DNA of 64,000 nucleotides from Dehalococcoidia bacterium UBA2160 (GTDB lineage Bacteria; Chloroflexota; Dehalococcoidia; Lucifugimonadales; UBA1123). The position numbers and the translations under genes were made by a program. This document shows positions 45,136-54,264 of this stretch, one piece after another (within the stretch, counting starts at the first letter, position 1; each line of letters opens with the position of its first letter). The notes below the pieces were generated by a model that did not search any database, was not told the origin of the DNA, and was given only the letters and a program-made list of their open reading frames with translations. The stretch covers positions 24,752 to 88,751 of the forward strand of contig DCWO01000139.1 of assembly GCA_002328865.1 (NCBI GenBank), given 5' to 3'.

Positions 45136-45642
45136 ATGAACTGGGCCGAGACGATTGCGAGCTGTCTCAAGGACGCGGGCGTGTCGCTTGTCGCCTACGT
45201 CCCTGACATCAGCATCTACCAGGTGACCCGCCTGCTGGAAAGCGACGACTACTTCCATGTCGTGTCCGCGACCAGGGAGGAAGAGGCCATCGGGATCGCC
45301 GCGGGCGCCTACTCGACAGGCAGAAATGCCGCCGTTTTCATGCAGTCCAGCGGCATGGGCAACTGTGTCAACGCCCTCGCGAGCCTGTGCATCCCCTCCC
45401 GCATCCCGATACCCATGTTCATCAACATGCGCGGCGAGGTCGGCGAGTTCAACATCGCTCAGGTCGCCATGGGGCGGGCGGTGCGGCCAGTGCTGGACTC
45501 GCTGGGCGTCACACACCATACGCTGGACACGGTGGATCGACTGGAACTGCGCGTGAGCGGCGCACTGAAGCTCTGCTATTCGTCGCGACAGCCGCTGGCT
45601 CTTTGCATGACCCCTCTGCTGCATGGAGGGAAGATTGCTTAG
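45136..45642 (+). CDS. TPP-dependent decarboxylase, N-terminal (Pyr) subunit, sulfopyruvate decarboxylase alpha-like
   Basis: 168 residues corresponding to the pyrimidine-binding half of a TPP enzyme. The activating glutamate lies in SATREEEAIGIAAGAY (Glu48-50), and MQSSGMGNCVNALASLCIP follows. In sulfopyruvate decarboxylase (ComD/ComE) and some phosphonopyruvate decarboxylases the two TPP-binding halves are separate or fused in this way. The gene overlaps the next by 20 bases, so the two halves are translated together. The substrate is not certain. Confidence 0.83.
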   Translation: MNWAETIASCLKDAGVSLVAYVPDISIYQVTRLLESDDYFHVVSATREEEAIGIAAGAYSTGRNAAVFMQSSGMGNCVNALASLCIPSRIPIPMFINMRGEVGEFNIAQVAMGRAVRPVLDSLGVTHHTLDTVDRLELRVSGALKLCYSSRQPLALCMTPLLHGGKIA

Positions 45643-46189
45643 GTTCAACGCGACGAAGATGCTGCTCAGGCACATGGGAGATCTCCCAGTAGTCGCCAAC
45701 CTGGGTCCCACGACCGATGAGCTGTGGCACGCGGGCCATCGAGATCGCAACTTCTACACCTACGGCTCGATGGGCCTTTGCTCTTCGATTGCACTCGGCA
45801 TCGCGCTGTCGACGGACGAGAAAGTCGTCTCGCTTGACGGAGACGGTTCGCTGCTGATGAACATGGGAACGATCGGCACGATTGGGCGCGAGAAGCCCGG
45901 CAATCTGATCGTTATCGTCTGGGACAACGAGCAATGGGCTCAGACTGGAAATCAACCCAGCCACACGGCATACGAGACCGACCTCGAACAGGTGGCCCAC
46001 GGCTGCGGCATCGCCCAGACGGCCACGGTCGACAACGAGGAAGAGCTGCAATTAGTGTTCCTCCAGGCGCTGGAAGAGGACGGTCCCTGGTTCATCGTTG
46101 CCAAGATCGAAGAAGACGAGTACCTCCCAGTCGCTCCGATCGAGCCTGAGATGACTGTGTACCGCTTCAGAAAAAGCTTCGGCGCGTAG
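45623..46189 (+). CDS. TPP-dependent decarboxylase, C-terminal (PP) subunit, sulfopyruvate decarboxylase beta-like
   Basis: 188 residues, the diphosphate-binding half. The TPP/Mg motif is SLDGDGSLLMNMG with GDG at 73-75 and a downstream VWDNEQWAQTG supplying Asn102. It also has GSMGLCSSIALGIALS before the motif, as in ComE and acetolactate-synthase relatives. It forms the active site with the preceding subunit. Likely reactions are decarboxylation of a 2-oxo acid such as sulfopyruvate or phosphonopyruvate; no other coenzyme M or phosphonate genes are seen here. Confidence 0.85.
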   Translation: MEGRLLRFNATKMLLRHMGDLPVVANLGPTTDELWHAGHRDRNFYTYGSMGLCSSIALGIALSTDEKVVSLDGDGSLLMNMGTIGTIGREKPGNLIVIVWDNEQWAQTGNQPSHTAYETDLEQVAHGCGIAQTATVDNEEELQLVFLQALEEDGPWFIVAKIEEDEYLPVAPIEPEMTVYRFRKSFGA

Positions 46190-46199
46190 AGCTCTCGGT

Positions 46200-47504
46200 T
46201 CAAGCCGGTCCCGCCGTTTGCTGGACCGCGTCGGACGCCCCGGACGTCACTGCCGCGTCAGTCGGCTCCCGCAATGCTCGCATGAGCGCCCCTGCGAGGA
46301 GGATGGCGATCACGCCCGTGCCCGACAACGCCTTGATCGCGAATGCAGGGCTGGTCGCTTCCGCGATGGCGCCGATGATCAGCGCGCCGATCGGACCCGC
46401 GCCGATTGCAAGCGACACCACGCCCAACGCACGGCCGCGCATCCCATCGCTGGCGGCCAACACCACGATCGTCCCCTGCATCGTGCCGAAGCCTGACGCG
46501 CCGAATCCCAATCCGATGAGCACCGGCAACGATATCGCGTAGGTGCTCGATGTGGCGAACACAAACGCCATAACCAGGCCGATGAACGAGCCGCCAACGA
46601 ACACTCGGCCGTGATGCTTGACGGCGCCGAACGACGCAATCGCGATAGCGCCGAATATGGCGCCCAAACCGTCCGCGCCCATGAGCAGGCCGATCAATCC
46701 GTCCCCGACGCCCAGGGTCTCGCGCGCAATGACAGGGATCATCTGGACGTACGGGAACAGCAGCAGGTTCATCAAGATCGTCACGACGACCGTGGCGAGT
46801 ATCAGGTTGTTCGACTTAACGTAGGCGAAGCCTTCAGCCAGATTGCGCGCGATGCCGCTGGTTTCGGAAGCGACGTGACGACGTGGAGGGAGCCGGACGA
46901 TCCACACCAACGTGATCGCAACCGCGTAAAAACAGCAAGCGACGGCGTATCCGGTGGACAACCCGGATATGGCGATCAGGCCGCCTGCAAGTGTCGGGCC
47001 CGCCATTCGGCTTCCGTGCATCCCGACGGAATCCAAAGCCATGGCGTTAGTGACCCCGCCCCTTGGGAAAAGATCGTGCGTGATGGATCTCCGCGACGGC
47101 ATGTCGAAAGCCCAAGCCATCCCCGTCATCATTGCTGTCGCGTAAGCGTGCCACAGAGCCACCTGGCCGGACAGCAAAAGCGCCAACATTGCCAGAGAGG
47201 CTGCCAAAGTCGCCGATTGCGTACCGAGCAAGAGACGTCGTCGGTCCACCCGATCGGCCAAGACGCCGCCGATGGCGCCGAACGCCAGCAACGGCGCCAT
47301 CGCAAAAAAACCAACGAGTGCAACTCGAAACGGCGACCCGGTCAGATCGAGTACGAGCAGACTTAGAAGAGTTAACTGCATCCACCGGGTGAGGTACGCG
47401 CAGAAATTGGCTGGCCAGAGCAGCCGGAATACGCCATTGCGGAAGGCGTCGAACGTTTGCGGACCGCGGGCAGGTCTGGGACGCAATGATGAAAGGTGTG
47501 CCAT
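46200..47504 (-). CDS. MFS transporter
   Basis: 434 residues with about 12 hydrophobic segments. The loop 2-3 motif is GGVLADRVDRRRLLLGTQ, the classic MFS motif GxLaDrxGrR. It resembles the enterobactin-exporter/MFS_3 group (FRNGVFRLLWPANFCAYLTRWMQ). The substrate is unknown. It converges on the TPP-decarboxylase genes with only ten bases between. The ribosome site before the ATG is weak. Confidence 0.9.
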   Translation of the reverse strand: MAHLSSLRPRPARGPQTFDAFRNGVFRLLWPANFCAYLTRWMQLTLLSLLVLDLTGSPFRVALVGFFAMAPLLAFGAIGGVLADRVDRRRLLLGTQSATLAASLAMLALLLSGQVALWHAYATAMMTGMAWAFDMPSRRSITHDLFPRGGVTNAMALDSVGMHGSRMAGPTLAGGLIAISGLSTGYAVACCFYAVAITLVWIVRLPPRRHVASETSGIARNLAEGFAYVKSNNLILATVVVTILMNLLLFPYVQMIPVIARETLGVGDGLIGLLMGADGLGAIFGAIAIASFGAVKHHGRVFVGGSFIGLVMAFVFATSSTYAISLPVLIGLGFGASGFGTMQGTIVVLAASDGMRGRALGVVSLAIGAGPIGALIIGAIAEATSPAFAIKALSGTGVIAILLAGALMRALREPTDAAVTSGASDAVQQTAGPA

Positions 47505-47794
47505 GAAACGTGTGTCGTCATTCTAACGAGGAGACGGGCGCAGTTAAAGGTGTCCCAGGGACACTAGTCGGTCCGCATTCGGGTCAACGTCTACGCATCC
47601 GAAGCGTTGTGTGGACTCGACGATCGAAGGGCGCCCGTCATGCCCTGACCGTGTGGGGCGATGAACGATTCTGTCTCGCGACCCCGCTGCCATCGTTTCG
47701 TCTAGGCTGCGGGTTCGAGGCTCTAGAAATAGGGCGATGCTTGGCGCCGTCGATTTAACCTTAGCTGAGAAATCCCACCTCGGTGAGGCAACCG

Positions 47795-48595
47795 TCAAGG
47801 GATGGCAGAGAGCAGCACCGTTTCGAGCGTCGTGTTGGGGACCCACCCTTGAAGCTCCGGCGCAGCAATCGATATCCGAGCCCAGGCGTCTCGCACTTCG
47901 AGCAACTCGGTCTCGGCGCCGGCGTGGATCTCGAACTCGGTCGCGTATTGGACGCCGGGCCCGCTATGGACCTGCACCGATTCGTCCAGTATCACGGCCG
48001 TCGAGTCCAACTCGGCGTCGATCCGGGACCGTCCCGCCATCGTCAGCGCGGTGAACGCCAGCAGCACTGACGCGCCAACAGCGACGCTCACGGCGATGCG
48101 TCTCGACCGGCCGACGGGTCCGATCGTCGCGGCCGCTACGCCGCCCATAACCGCTGCCCACAGCGCCAGGGCCGTCGCCGCGAGCTCGTTCGCTGACAAC
48201 TCGGGCAACGCTCCAGCCAGATCCGCCAGAGCCCCACGGGAACCGGTGGACTCCATTAGATCGACGGTCTGTGTCCTGACCAGATCCAGGTTGGCGGTCA
48301 GGTCTTCGTCCCGAGGCGACAGCCTTTTGGCTCGCAGGTAATTCAGAATTGCGCGGCCGATATCGCCCTGCTTGTGGTACGTGTTGCCCAAGTTGTAGTA
48401 AATCGAGGCGTCCTCGTACCCCAGGGCGGAAAGCCGCTCGTACGATCTTGCAGCCTCGGCATATGCGCCGTCGTCGTACAATCCGTTCGCGGCTGCAAAT
48501 GCGTCGAGGTCTCCCGGAGCATCGGCTGCTGCCGTTGTGGCGTCGACGAATGCGACGAACAGCATGACGAGCAGCAGCGCGACAGCGGCCTTCAT
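47795..48595 (-). CDS. batE: BatE-like protein: TPR plus SH3-type domain
   Basis: 266 residues. A signal or anchor segment (VALLLVMLFVAFVDATTAAA) is followed by TPR-like repeats (AAANGLYDDGAYAEAARSYERLSALGYEDASIYYNLGNTYHKQG), two membrane segments in the middle, and a C-terminal bacterial SH3 domain (VQVHSGPGVQYATEFEIHAGAETELLEV). BatE is the last gene of aerotolerance (bat) operons. The start overlaps the BatD stop by four bases. Confidence 0.82.
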   Translation of the reverse strand: MKAAVALLLVMLFVAFVDATTAAADAPGDLDAFAAANGLYDDGAYAEAARSYERLSALGYEDASIYYNLGNTYHKQGDIGRAILNYLRAKRLSPRDEDLTANLDLVRTQTVDLMESTGSRGALADLAGALPELSANELAATALALWAAVMGGVAAATIGPVGRSRRIAVSVAVGASVLLAFTALTMAGRSRIDAELDSTAVILDESVQVHSGPGVQYATEFEIHAGAETELLEVRDAWARISIAAPELQGWVPNTTLETVLLSAIP

Positions 48596-50343
48596 CGATT
48601 CAGTTCCCAGTCCAGTTCGTGGATCAGTCGCTCGGCATCGTCCAGGACGTTTCCGGCTGGATCCACGGTGATGCCGGGTGCGTAGCGACCAGCTTCGCTT
48701 TGCTCGAGCAGCGCATCCAGGTCGGATATCAGAGGGACGCTGACGTCCGCCTGTGTCAGTGACGCGGCTACAGCCTGTCGCGTCAGACCCGCCGGCGACC
48801 GGCCGAACACTGCTCCCAGATACTCGGTGAGGATCCTTCCGGATGCCTGATGCGGGTCCTCGCCGCGTTCGCGGGACATAAGCACTTCGTTCAACGCGGA
48901 TTCGCTCGCGGATGCCACGTCGCCGTCAGCGGTCTGCCGAATGTGCAGTCGTCGCCGATGTCGCCAGGCCAGTGCGGCGATCATGCCCAATGCCGGCGCC
49001 GCCCACCCAGCCCAGTAAAGGTGCCGCGATGTCAGCGGCGGTTCCGGGGTGGCCAGTCGGTCTGGCGCAACCTTGACGTGCCGGATGTCGGCTGCGGTCC
49101 GAAACACCTGACTCTGAACGGATTGGGACGCCGCTCCGGCGTCCAGCGAAGCAGGGTCAGGAGACACGAAAATCGGAATCGATTGCGTTGAGACCGTCCG
49201 GTACATTTTGGCTCGTGGGTCGAAGAAGGCGTAGTCGATCGCGGAGATGGATAGACTGCCCGCGACCTTGGGCACCAGGATGCGTTCGTACGTTCGAACC
49301 CCTTTCAGCTGTCCCGACTCCACGTAGGTGGCGCTGTCGGAGCTGTTCTCAAATGCACGCCAGTCGTCCATCTCCGGCCAAACAGGGTCCGGCAGCAGGT
49401 CCAGGTTGCCCGTTCCGGAGACCTGAACGGTCAGGGTGACGGGTTCGCCGACGTTGACGGCGCTCACGTCAACAGAAGCCTCTATCGCGAAATCGCCGAC
49501 TCCGCCGGCGAACGACGGAGGGGCATCCGTGGGCAGCGGTTGAACCTCCACGGTAACCGACCCTGAATTGTATTGGGGGCGGCCTCCGCTGAAGAACGTA
49601 TTCGCGGCGTTCATCTCAGCCGGCTGGATCGTGATGGAGCCCAGAACTGTCGGAAACAGGATCGTTCTGAATTCAGTAACTCTGTACCTCAGGCCTTCCC
49701 TGGATTCAGAATACTCTCGGCGGCGGGCGGCTTGCGCATTCCAGAACCCCCAGAACACAGGGGGGGAATACGTCCGGCGGCCGAGAGCGAAGGATGCGGT
49801 GGATGCGTAAGACTTCACTATGTATGCGACTTGTTCGCCCAGGTACGGGTTGTCGTTGTCGACTTCAGCTTCGATGAAGAACTCCTGGCCGGCCAGGCTC
49901 GACGGTTGCTGGGGGCTGGTTCCGGGGCCGCGCAACCCCGTGCCTTGCGTAACTGTGACCTCGATGGGGTCGGTCTCGTATGGCGTGCCTCCGAGCAGCA
50001 CCTGGACCGGTGGTATCGTGACCGTGCCGGGACGCAATGGACGGAGCCGAAAGCTGAAGCTGAATTCAGCGGAGAGCTGGCCGTTTCTGAGTGTCTGGGT
50101 CGAGGCCGTGGTCCGCCCAAGAAGTTGCACGCCGTCGATGATCGGCAACGTGGGCACCGGTATGTTGGTCTCGCCCGCAACCGAGATGGTGAGTGTGACG
50201 ACGTCGTCCGTGGTCACGGCGTCATCGTCCACGCTGGCGGCAACGATCGGCGTCTGCGCCGAAGCTTCCCGGGCAAACGGGGACACGACGAGAAACACGA
50301 CGATCATGACCACGATGGCCCTTACCAACGAATTGACGCCCAC
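48592..50343 (-). CDS. batD: BatD-like exported protein
   Basis: 583 residues. It has a signal peptide ending near ASA, then a large beta-sandwich-rich outer domain typical of BatD (VAASVDDDAVTTDDVVTLTISVAGETNIPVPTLP; LRPLRPGTVTIPPVQVLLGG; repeat-like DFAIEASVDVSAVNVGEPVTLTV), a membrane segment near 440 (YWAGWAAPALGMIAALAW), and a cytoplasmic tail. BatD is thought to scaffold the Bat complex at the membrane. It overlaps BatE and almost touches BatC. Confidence 0.87.
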   Translation of the reverse strand: MGVNSLVRAIVVMIVVFLVVSPFAREASAQTPIVAASVDDDAVTTDDVVTLTISVAGETNIPVPTLPIIDGVQLLGRTTASTQTLRNGQLSAEFSFSFRLRPLRPGTVTIPPVQVLLGGTPYETDPIEVTVTQGTGLRGPGTSPQQPSSLAGQEFFIEAEVDNDNPYLGEQVAYIVKSYASTASFALGRRTYSPPVFWGFWNAQAARRREYSESREGLRYRVTEFRTILFPTVLGSITIQPAEMNAANTFFSGGRPQYNSGSVTVEVQPLPTDAPPSFAGGVGDFAIEASVDVSAVNVGEPVTLTVQVSGTGNLDLLPDPVWPEMDDWRAFENSSDSATYVESGQLKGVRTYERILVPKVAGSLSISAIDYAFFDPRAKMYRTVSTQSIPIFVSPDPASLDAGAASQSVQSQVFRTAADIRHVKVAPDRLATPEPPLTSRHLYWAGWAAPALGMIAALAWRHRRRLHIRQTADGDVASASESALNEVLMSRERGEDPHQASGRILTEYLGAVFGRSPAGLTRQAVAASLTQADVSVPLISDLDALLEQSEAGRYAPGITVDPAGNVLDDAERLIHELDWELNR

Positions 50344-50344
50344 A

Positions 50345-51139
50345 CTACCAGTCCTTCTCCGGCGGTTCGCCCTGGGTCATTGAGATCTGCTGCAAGTTGC
50401 TCTGCAACATTTCCGTGCCTTCTCCGAGTGCTTCCAGTAAGATGCGGGCTTGCTCCTCCGTGAGCTCTGTAACGACCTGCTCGGGTCGGGAGATCGCGGT
50501 GTTGATGTCCTCGGATTGGTCAGATTCGGATTGGTCGCCCGGGGCTGGTGGGGACTCTACCGGAGACCCGCTCCCCGCTTGCGGGTCGTCGGCATCGTCT
50601 TCTTCCTCTTCGTCCGGTCCCTGGGCGTCCTCATTCTCCTGGTCTCCGGGCTGTTCCGGTTCCTGTTCCTGGGCTTGCAGTCGAGACAAAGCCAACTCCA
50701 GATTGTATTTGGCATCCACGTCATCCGGGTCCAGTCGCAGGGCTTTTTTGAATGATTCGATGGCCTCTGTGTAGCGTTCCGTCATGAAGAACGTGTTTCC
50801 GAGATTGTACTCGGTTTCCTGATTAAAGGTCTGGTCTGGCTGTTGTAACGTTATCTCGTACTCATCTTGGGCGTCCTCCAATTCACCTTTGCGATACAGG
50901 GCGTTCCCGGCGTTGAGCAACGGTTCTTGACTGCTGGGCATTTCCTGCTGAGCGCGCATGTACTCGTCCAGCGCGGCGTCGTAGTTCGATTTGGCGAATT
51001 GTTCGTTCCCGAGGTTGTTCAGGAGTGGCCCCGCCCGTTCAGGGAGTGGTCCGGGTCCTCCGGCCAATGGCGCTTCGGGACCGCAGGCGACAACTCCCGC
51101 TAGTGCGACGACCACCAATACGACCTTGTAGCAGATCAC
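50345..51139 (-). CDS. batC: BatC-like TPR lipoprotein
   Basis: 264 residues. It has an N-terminal signal with a Cys after LAGVVAC (lipoprotein-like), three or four TPRs (NNLGNEQFAKSNYDAALDEYMRAQ; LNAGNALYRKGELEDAQDEYEI; EYNLGNTFFMTERYTEAIESFKKAL), then an acidic low-complexity stretch (EQEPEQPGDQENEDAQGPDEEE) and a conserved-looking helical end. BatC proteins bridge the complex by TPR contacts. It overlaps BatB by four bases. Confidence 0.83.
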   Translation of the reverse strand: MICYKVVLVVVALAGVVACGPEAPLAGGPGPLPERAGPLLNNLGNEQFAKSNYDAALDEYMRAQQEMPSSQEPLLNAGNALYRKGELEDAQDEYEITLQQPDQTFNQETEYNLGNTFFMTERYTEAIESFKKALRLDPDDVDAKYNLELALSRLQAQEQEPEQPGDQENEDAQGPDEEEEDDADDPQAGSGSPVESPPAPGDQSESDQSEDINTAISRPEQVVTELTEEQARILLEALGEGTEMLQSNLQQISMTQGEPPEKDW

Positions 51140-52176
51140 GAGATGCGCCTTTCTCCGCGTCGACTGAACAGTGCATATGATCCGGTCCGGTCCGGAACCA
51201 ACTCGAATGCGACGAGTGCGGTGAGCGCTATAAGGAGGAATATCTGAAACCGCTCGATCCGGGTGGTCTCGATCTCACTTTCGATAGTCCCTTTCTCTAG
51301 ACTGGCGATCTCTCTGGCAATGGCGGCAGCGGCGCTGCGGTCGCCGACCGTGCGGAAGTAGAAGCCGTCACCGGCATCGGCGATCTGCCGCAAAATCTCC
51401 TCGTTGAGACTAGACAAGACGGTCTGGCCGTCGCGGTTGCTCTTGTAGCGTGTGGCGCCGTTAGATGTGCCAGGCTCCGGAATGGGCCCGCCCTGGGGCG
51501 TGCCCATTCCGACGGTGTGTACTTTGATCCCGTCAGCCGCTGCCTCGGCGGCGGCGGCGATCGGATCCCCTTCTTGATCCTCGCCATCGGTGATCACGAT
51601 GACCGCCTTCTGGCCGGGACGTTGGTCGTCGAAGCCGCGGACGGCCACACGAATCGCGTCGGATAAGACAGTGCCCTGGCGCGAAATCATGCCGGGGTCG
51701 GCATCCTGGACGAATCCCCTCGCCGTGGCGAAATCGAAGGTAAGAGGGAATTGCACGAATGCGGCGCCTGAGAACACGACCAGACCGAGTTCGTCCCCAT
51801 CCAGTCGCTGCATGATCTCGGCTATCTCCAACTTGGCCCTCTCAAGGCGATTGGGTTTGATATCCTCGGCCAACATACTCATCGATATGTCCAGGGCGAT
51901 CATCACCTGGGAACCTTGTTGCTCCACTGTCGCAACCTGTGAGCCCCACACGGGCCGGGCCATCGCCACGACGATCAGAGCCAACGCCATCAGCCACAGC
52001 CCGACCTTGACGCGGCGACCCGTATAGTTGATCGTCGAGGACAAGCGGGCGACCAACCTCGGATTGCCGATCTTCGTCAGATCGTCACGCCGCCGGCGAG
52101 CAGCCCACAGCACCGCGATGATGGAAACAGGCAAGATTGCCGCCAGGAATAAAAGCTCCGGTCGGACAAAGCTCAT
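51136..52176 (-). CDS. batB: BatB-like von Willebrand factor A membrane protein
   Basis: 346 residues. Two N-terminal membrane segments frame the start of a VWA domain with the MIDAS motif DISMS (ALDISMSMLAED) and later VITDGEDQEGD. A membrane helix follows at the C-terminus (RFQIFLLIALTALVAFELVP). BatB and BatA are paralogues that probably form a metal-dependent protein-interaction platform. It is 55 bases downstream of BatA. Confidence 0.87.
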   Translation of the reverse strand: MSFVRPELLFLAAILPVSIIAVLWAARRRRDDLTKIGNPRLVARLSSTINYTGRRVKVGLWLMALALIVVAMARPVWGSQVATVEQQGSQVMIALDISMSMLAEDIKPNRLERAKLEIAEIMQRLDGDELGLVVFSGAAFVQFPLTFDFATARGFVQDADPGMISRQGTVLSDAIRVAVRGFDDQRPGQKAVIVITDGEDQEGDPIAAAAEAAADGIKVHTVGMGTPQGGPIPEPGTSNGATRYKSNRDGQTVLSSLNEEILRQIADAGDGFYFRTVGDRSAAAAIAREIASLEKGTIESEIETTRIERFQIFLLIALTALVAFELVPDRTGSYALFSRRGERRIS

Positions 52177-52231
52177 CGCAAATCTCTGCTCAGATCGGTG
52201 GTCTCCGATCCGTCACAAACGGATGATTGAC

Positions 52232-53236
52232 TCATGGAATGCTCCTGAAACGTGTGCTTCGAGCGAGCAGCTCCAATAGGAGCAGAATCGACGCGGGCAA
52301 CAAGAACCATACGGCGAGTTCGCGGTATTTCGTGAATCGGCGTATGTCGATCTCTGACTTTTCCAGCTCGTTTATTTCGTCGTAGATCGAATGCAGACCC
52401 TCGGTATCGGACGCCGTATAGTACTTGCCTCCGGTGACATCTGCGATATGCCGCAAGGTCTCTTCATCCAACTCATAGCGTCCGACAACCATGCGGTTTC
52501 CGAGGAAGCCTCTCCATTGCGTCCCGCTCAACTCAGGTCGACCCATGCCAATTGTGTAGACCCTGACGCCAATGGCCTTGGCGGCTGAGGCTGCCGTCAA
52601 CGGATCGACGACGCCTTTGTTGTTGACACCGTCGGTAAGAAGAATGACGACCCTTGACTCCGCCTCGGAGTCCTTGAGCATGTTGGCCGCGGCGCCCAAG
52701 CCCATGCCAATGGCGGTGCCGTCTTCAAGACCCATCTCGGCGCCGAGTTCCACGTCCTCAAGCAGATACTCCAGCACCCGGTGGTCGATGGTTGGAGGGC
52801 TGCTGACGAACGCATTAGCGGCGAAAACCACCAGGCCGACGCGGTCGTATTTACGCTCTTCGATGAAATCGGTGATAACCTCTTTCGCAGCCTCGAGCCG
52901 ATCCAGGGGGACGAAGTCCTCGGCCGTCATGCTTCCCGAAATGTCCAGCGCCAAGACGATGTCCACGCCCTCGCCCGTCACGATCTCTTTTGCCTGACCG
53001 GTTTGAGGTCTCGCCACGGCGACGATCACCAGTGCGATAGCCAGCCAACGCAACACTGGCAGAAACGGCCTCAAGCCTACCTTCCAGGGCTGCTCGCCAG
53101 CCCGAGCCAGGGAGTTGTCGGAAAATCTTAGCCCAGCCGGTCGAGACAACCCTCGGTCGATTCTGGGCAAAACGGCGAAGGCGATCACTATCGGCAACAG
53201 AGCAAGCGCCCACGGTGTGGCAAAGTGCAAGTTCAT
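52232..53236 (-). CDS. batA: BatA-like von Willebrand factor A membrane protein
   Basis: 334 residues. N-terminal helices, then a VWA domain with MIDAS DISGS (ALDISGSMTAED), TAIGMGLGAA supplying the Thr, and LLTDGVNNKG. A C-terminal membrane segment WFLLPASILLLLELLA closes it. It is the canonical BatA in the MoxR-linked cluster, overlapping the preceding gene by four bases. Confidence 0.88.
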   Translation of the reverse strand: MNLHFATPWALALLPIVIAFAVLPRIDRGLSRPAGLRFSDNSLARAGEQPWKVGLRPFLPVLRWLAIALVIVAVARPQTGQAKEIVTGEGVDIVLALDISGSMTAEDFVPLDRLEAAKEVITDFIEERKYDRVGLVVFAANAFVSSPPTIDHRVLEYLLEDVELGAEMGLEDGTAIGMGLGAAANMLKDSEAESRVVILLTDGVNNKGVVDPLTAASAAKAIGVRVYTIGMGRPELSGTQWRGFLGNRMVVGRYELDEETLRHIADVTGGKYYTASDTEGLHSIYDEINELEKSEIDIRRFTKYRELAVWFLLPASILLLLELLARSTRFRSIP

Positions 53237-54264
53237 GCGGAGGCCGCCTTTGCGGGTTCCAAGCCCGTCGGCTCAACGATTGGCGCCGGACGGAGGGCTT
53301 CGATGGCCGCGCGGGTCGCGTCAACGGCTTCCTCAGACGTGGCCGTCATCGGAGTCAACTCTGTAAATTTGACGATGTCGCAAGTCCGGAGTATCGAGAG
53401 TGCGCCTTGCCAGGGGCCCGATGGGACGTCCGATGAACTGACGGCCCGCGCTGTTTCAGTCGTTGTCAGGTCCGGCGCCGGCACGTCGTATTCGCCCAGC
53501 AGATACATCCGGACCGTGTCTGAGATGAGCGTGAAGTGTACCTTGAAACGCCCGTGAGTCAGGAGGTCGAGCGCCTCGATTTGGTCCAGTTGGTCCATGG
53601 CAATCTCGAACGGGGTTCGGGTGTCCACCGGACCTGATTGCAACACGGGATCCGGACCCAACCGACGCCACAGGAGGACAGCACCGAGAATCAGCAGAGC
53701 GACGGCCACGGCGCCGCCGACACCCCACGGCCAAAGGGAAGGGACCGCGATACTGGACTGAGGTTTGATGTCTCGCAACTCTTCATCGCCGGCTTGCAAT
53801 ACTGAATTGACGCGCACCGTAAACGGTTGAACCGTCCGCGACACTATCTGTCCGTCGGGTTGTCGAAAGCTGACGGACACCTCAGGGGTAAGGTAGTCGC
53901 CGGTCTGAAACAGGGCCATCTCGTACATCTGCGCGGTGGTCAATGTGCCGTCAAGATTGGCAACGGCAGGCAACGGGGTTTGGCTCCGGATTTCAAAAGC
54001 TTCCCATTCGTCGGGCAGGCTGGGGAACACCACGTGGTACCCGTCCGGGTGGTCTGCCGAGATCGTGAGGACGAACGGATCGCCGACCGTTAGATCGACG
54101 CTGTCGATCGTCCAGGCGACCTCCAGATTCGTCGACTGAGCGAACGCGGCGCCGGTCGACAGCACGAGCGCCGCCGCCACCGCCATAGCAGCGATGCCTG
54201 ACGGCAATTCTCTTCCGCGAGCCAAGGTCGGCGTCATGGCCAGAATAGCCGAAATGTACTTCAA
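53233..54264 (-). CDS. Exported membrane protein of the bat cluster (DUF4381-like position)
   Basis: 343 residues with TTG 54264 overlapping the DUF58 stop; ATG 54237 is an alternative. It has a signal-like segment (GIAAMAVAAALVLSTGAAFAQ), an outer beta domain (LEVAWTIDSVDLTVGDPFVLTISADHPDGYHVVFP), one membrane helix (WPWGVGGAVAVALLILGAVLLW) and a helical cytoplasmic tail of about 120 residues. Proteins of this layout occur between DUF58 and BatA in many bat operons. The function is unknown. Confidence 0.72.
   Translation of the reverse strand: MKYISAILAMTPTLARGRELPSGIAAMAVAAALVLSTGAAFAQSTNLEVAWTIDSVDLTVGDPFVLTISADHPDGYHVVFPSLPDEWEAFEIRSQTPLPAVANLDGTLTTAQMYEMALFQTGDYLTPEVSVSFRQPDGQIVSRTVQPFTVRVNSVLQAGDEELRDIKPQSSIAVPSLWPWGVGGAVAVALLILGAVLLWRRLGPDPVLQSGPVDTRTPFEIAMDQLDQIEALDLLTHGRFKVHFTLISDTVRMYLLGEYDVPAPDLTTTETARAVSSSDVPSGPWQGALSILRTCDIVKFTELTPMTATSEEAVDATRAAIEALRPAPIVEPTGLEPAKAASA

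Noticed and set aside
47700..47740. GGTTCGAG segment that looks like a tRNA T-arm
   Set aside because: The flanking bases do not pair into a 5-bp stem and no acceptor or anticodon arm fits.
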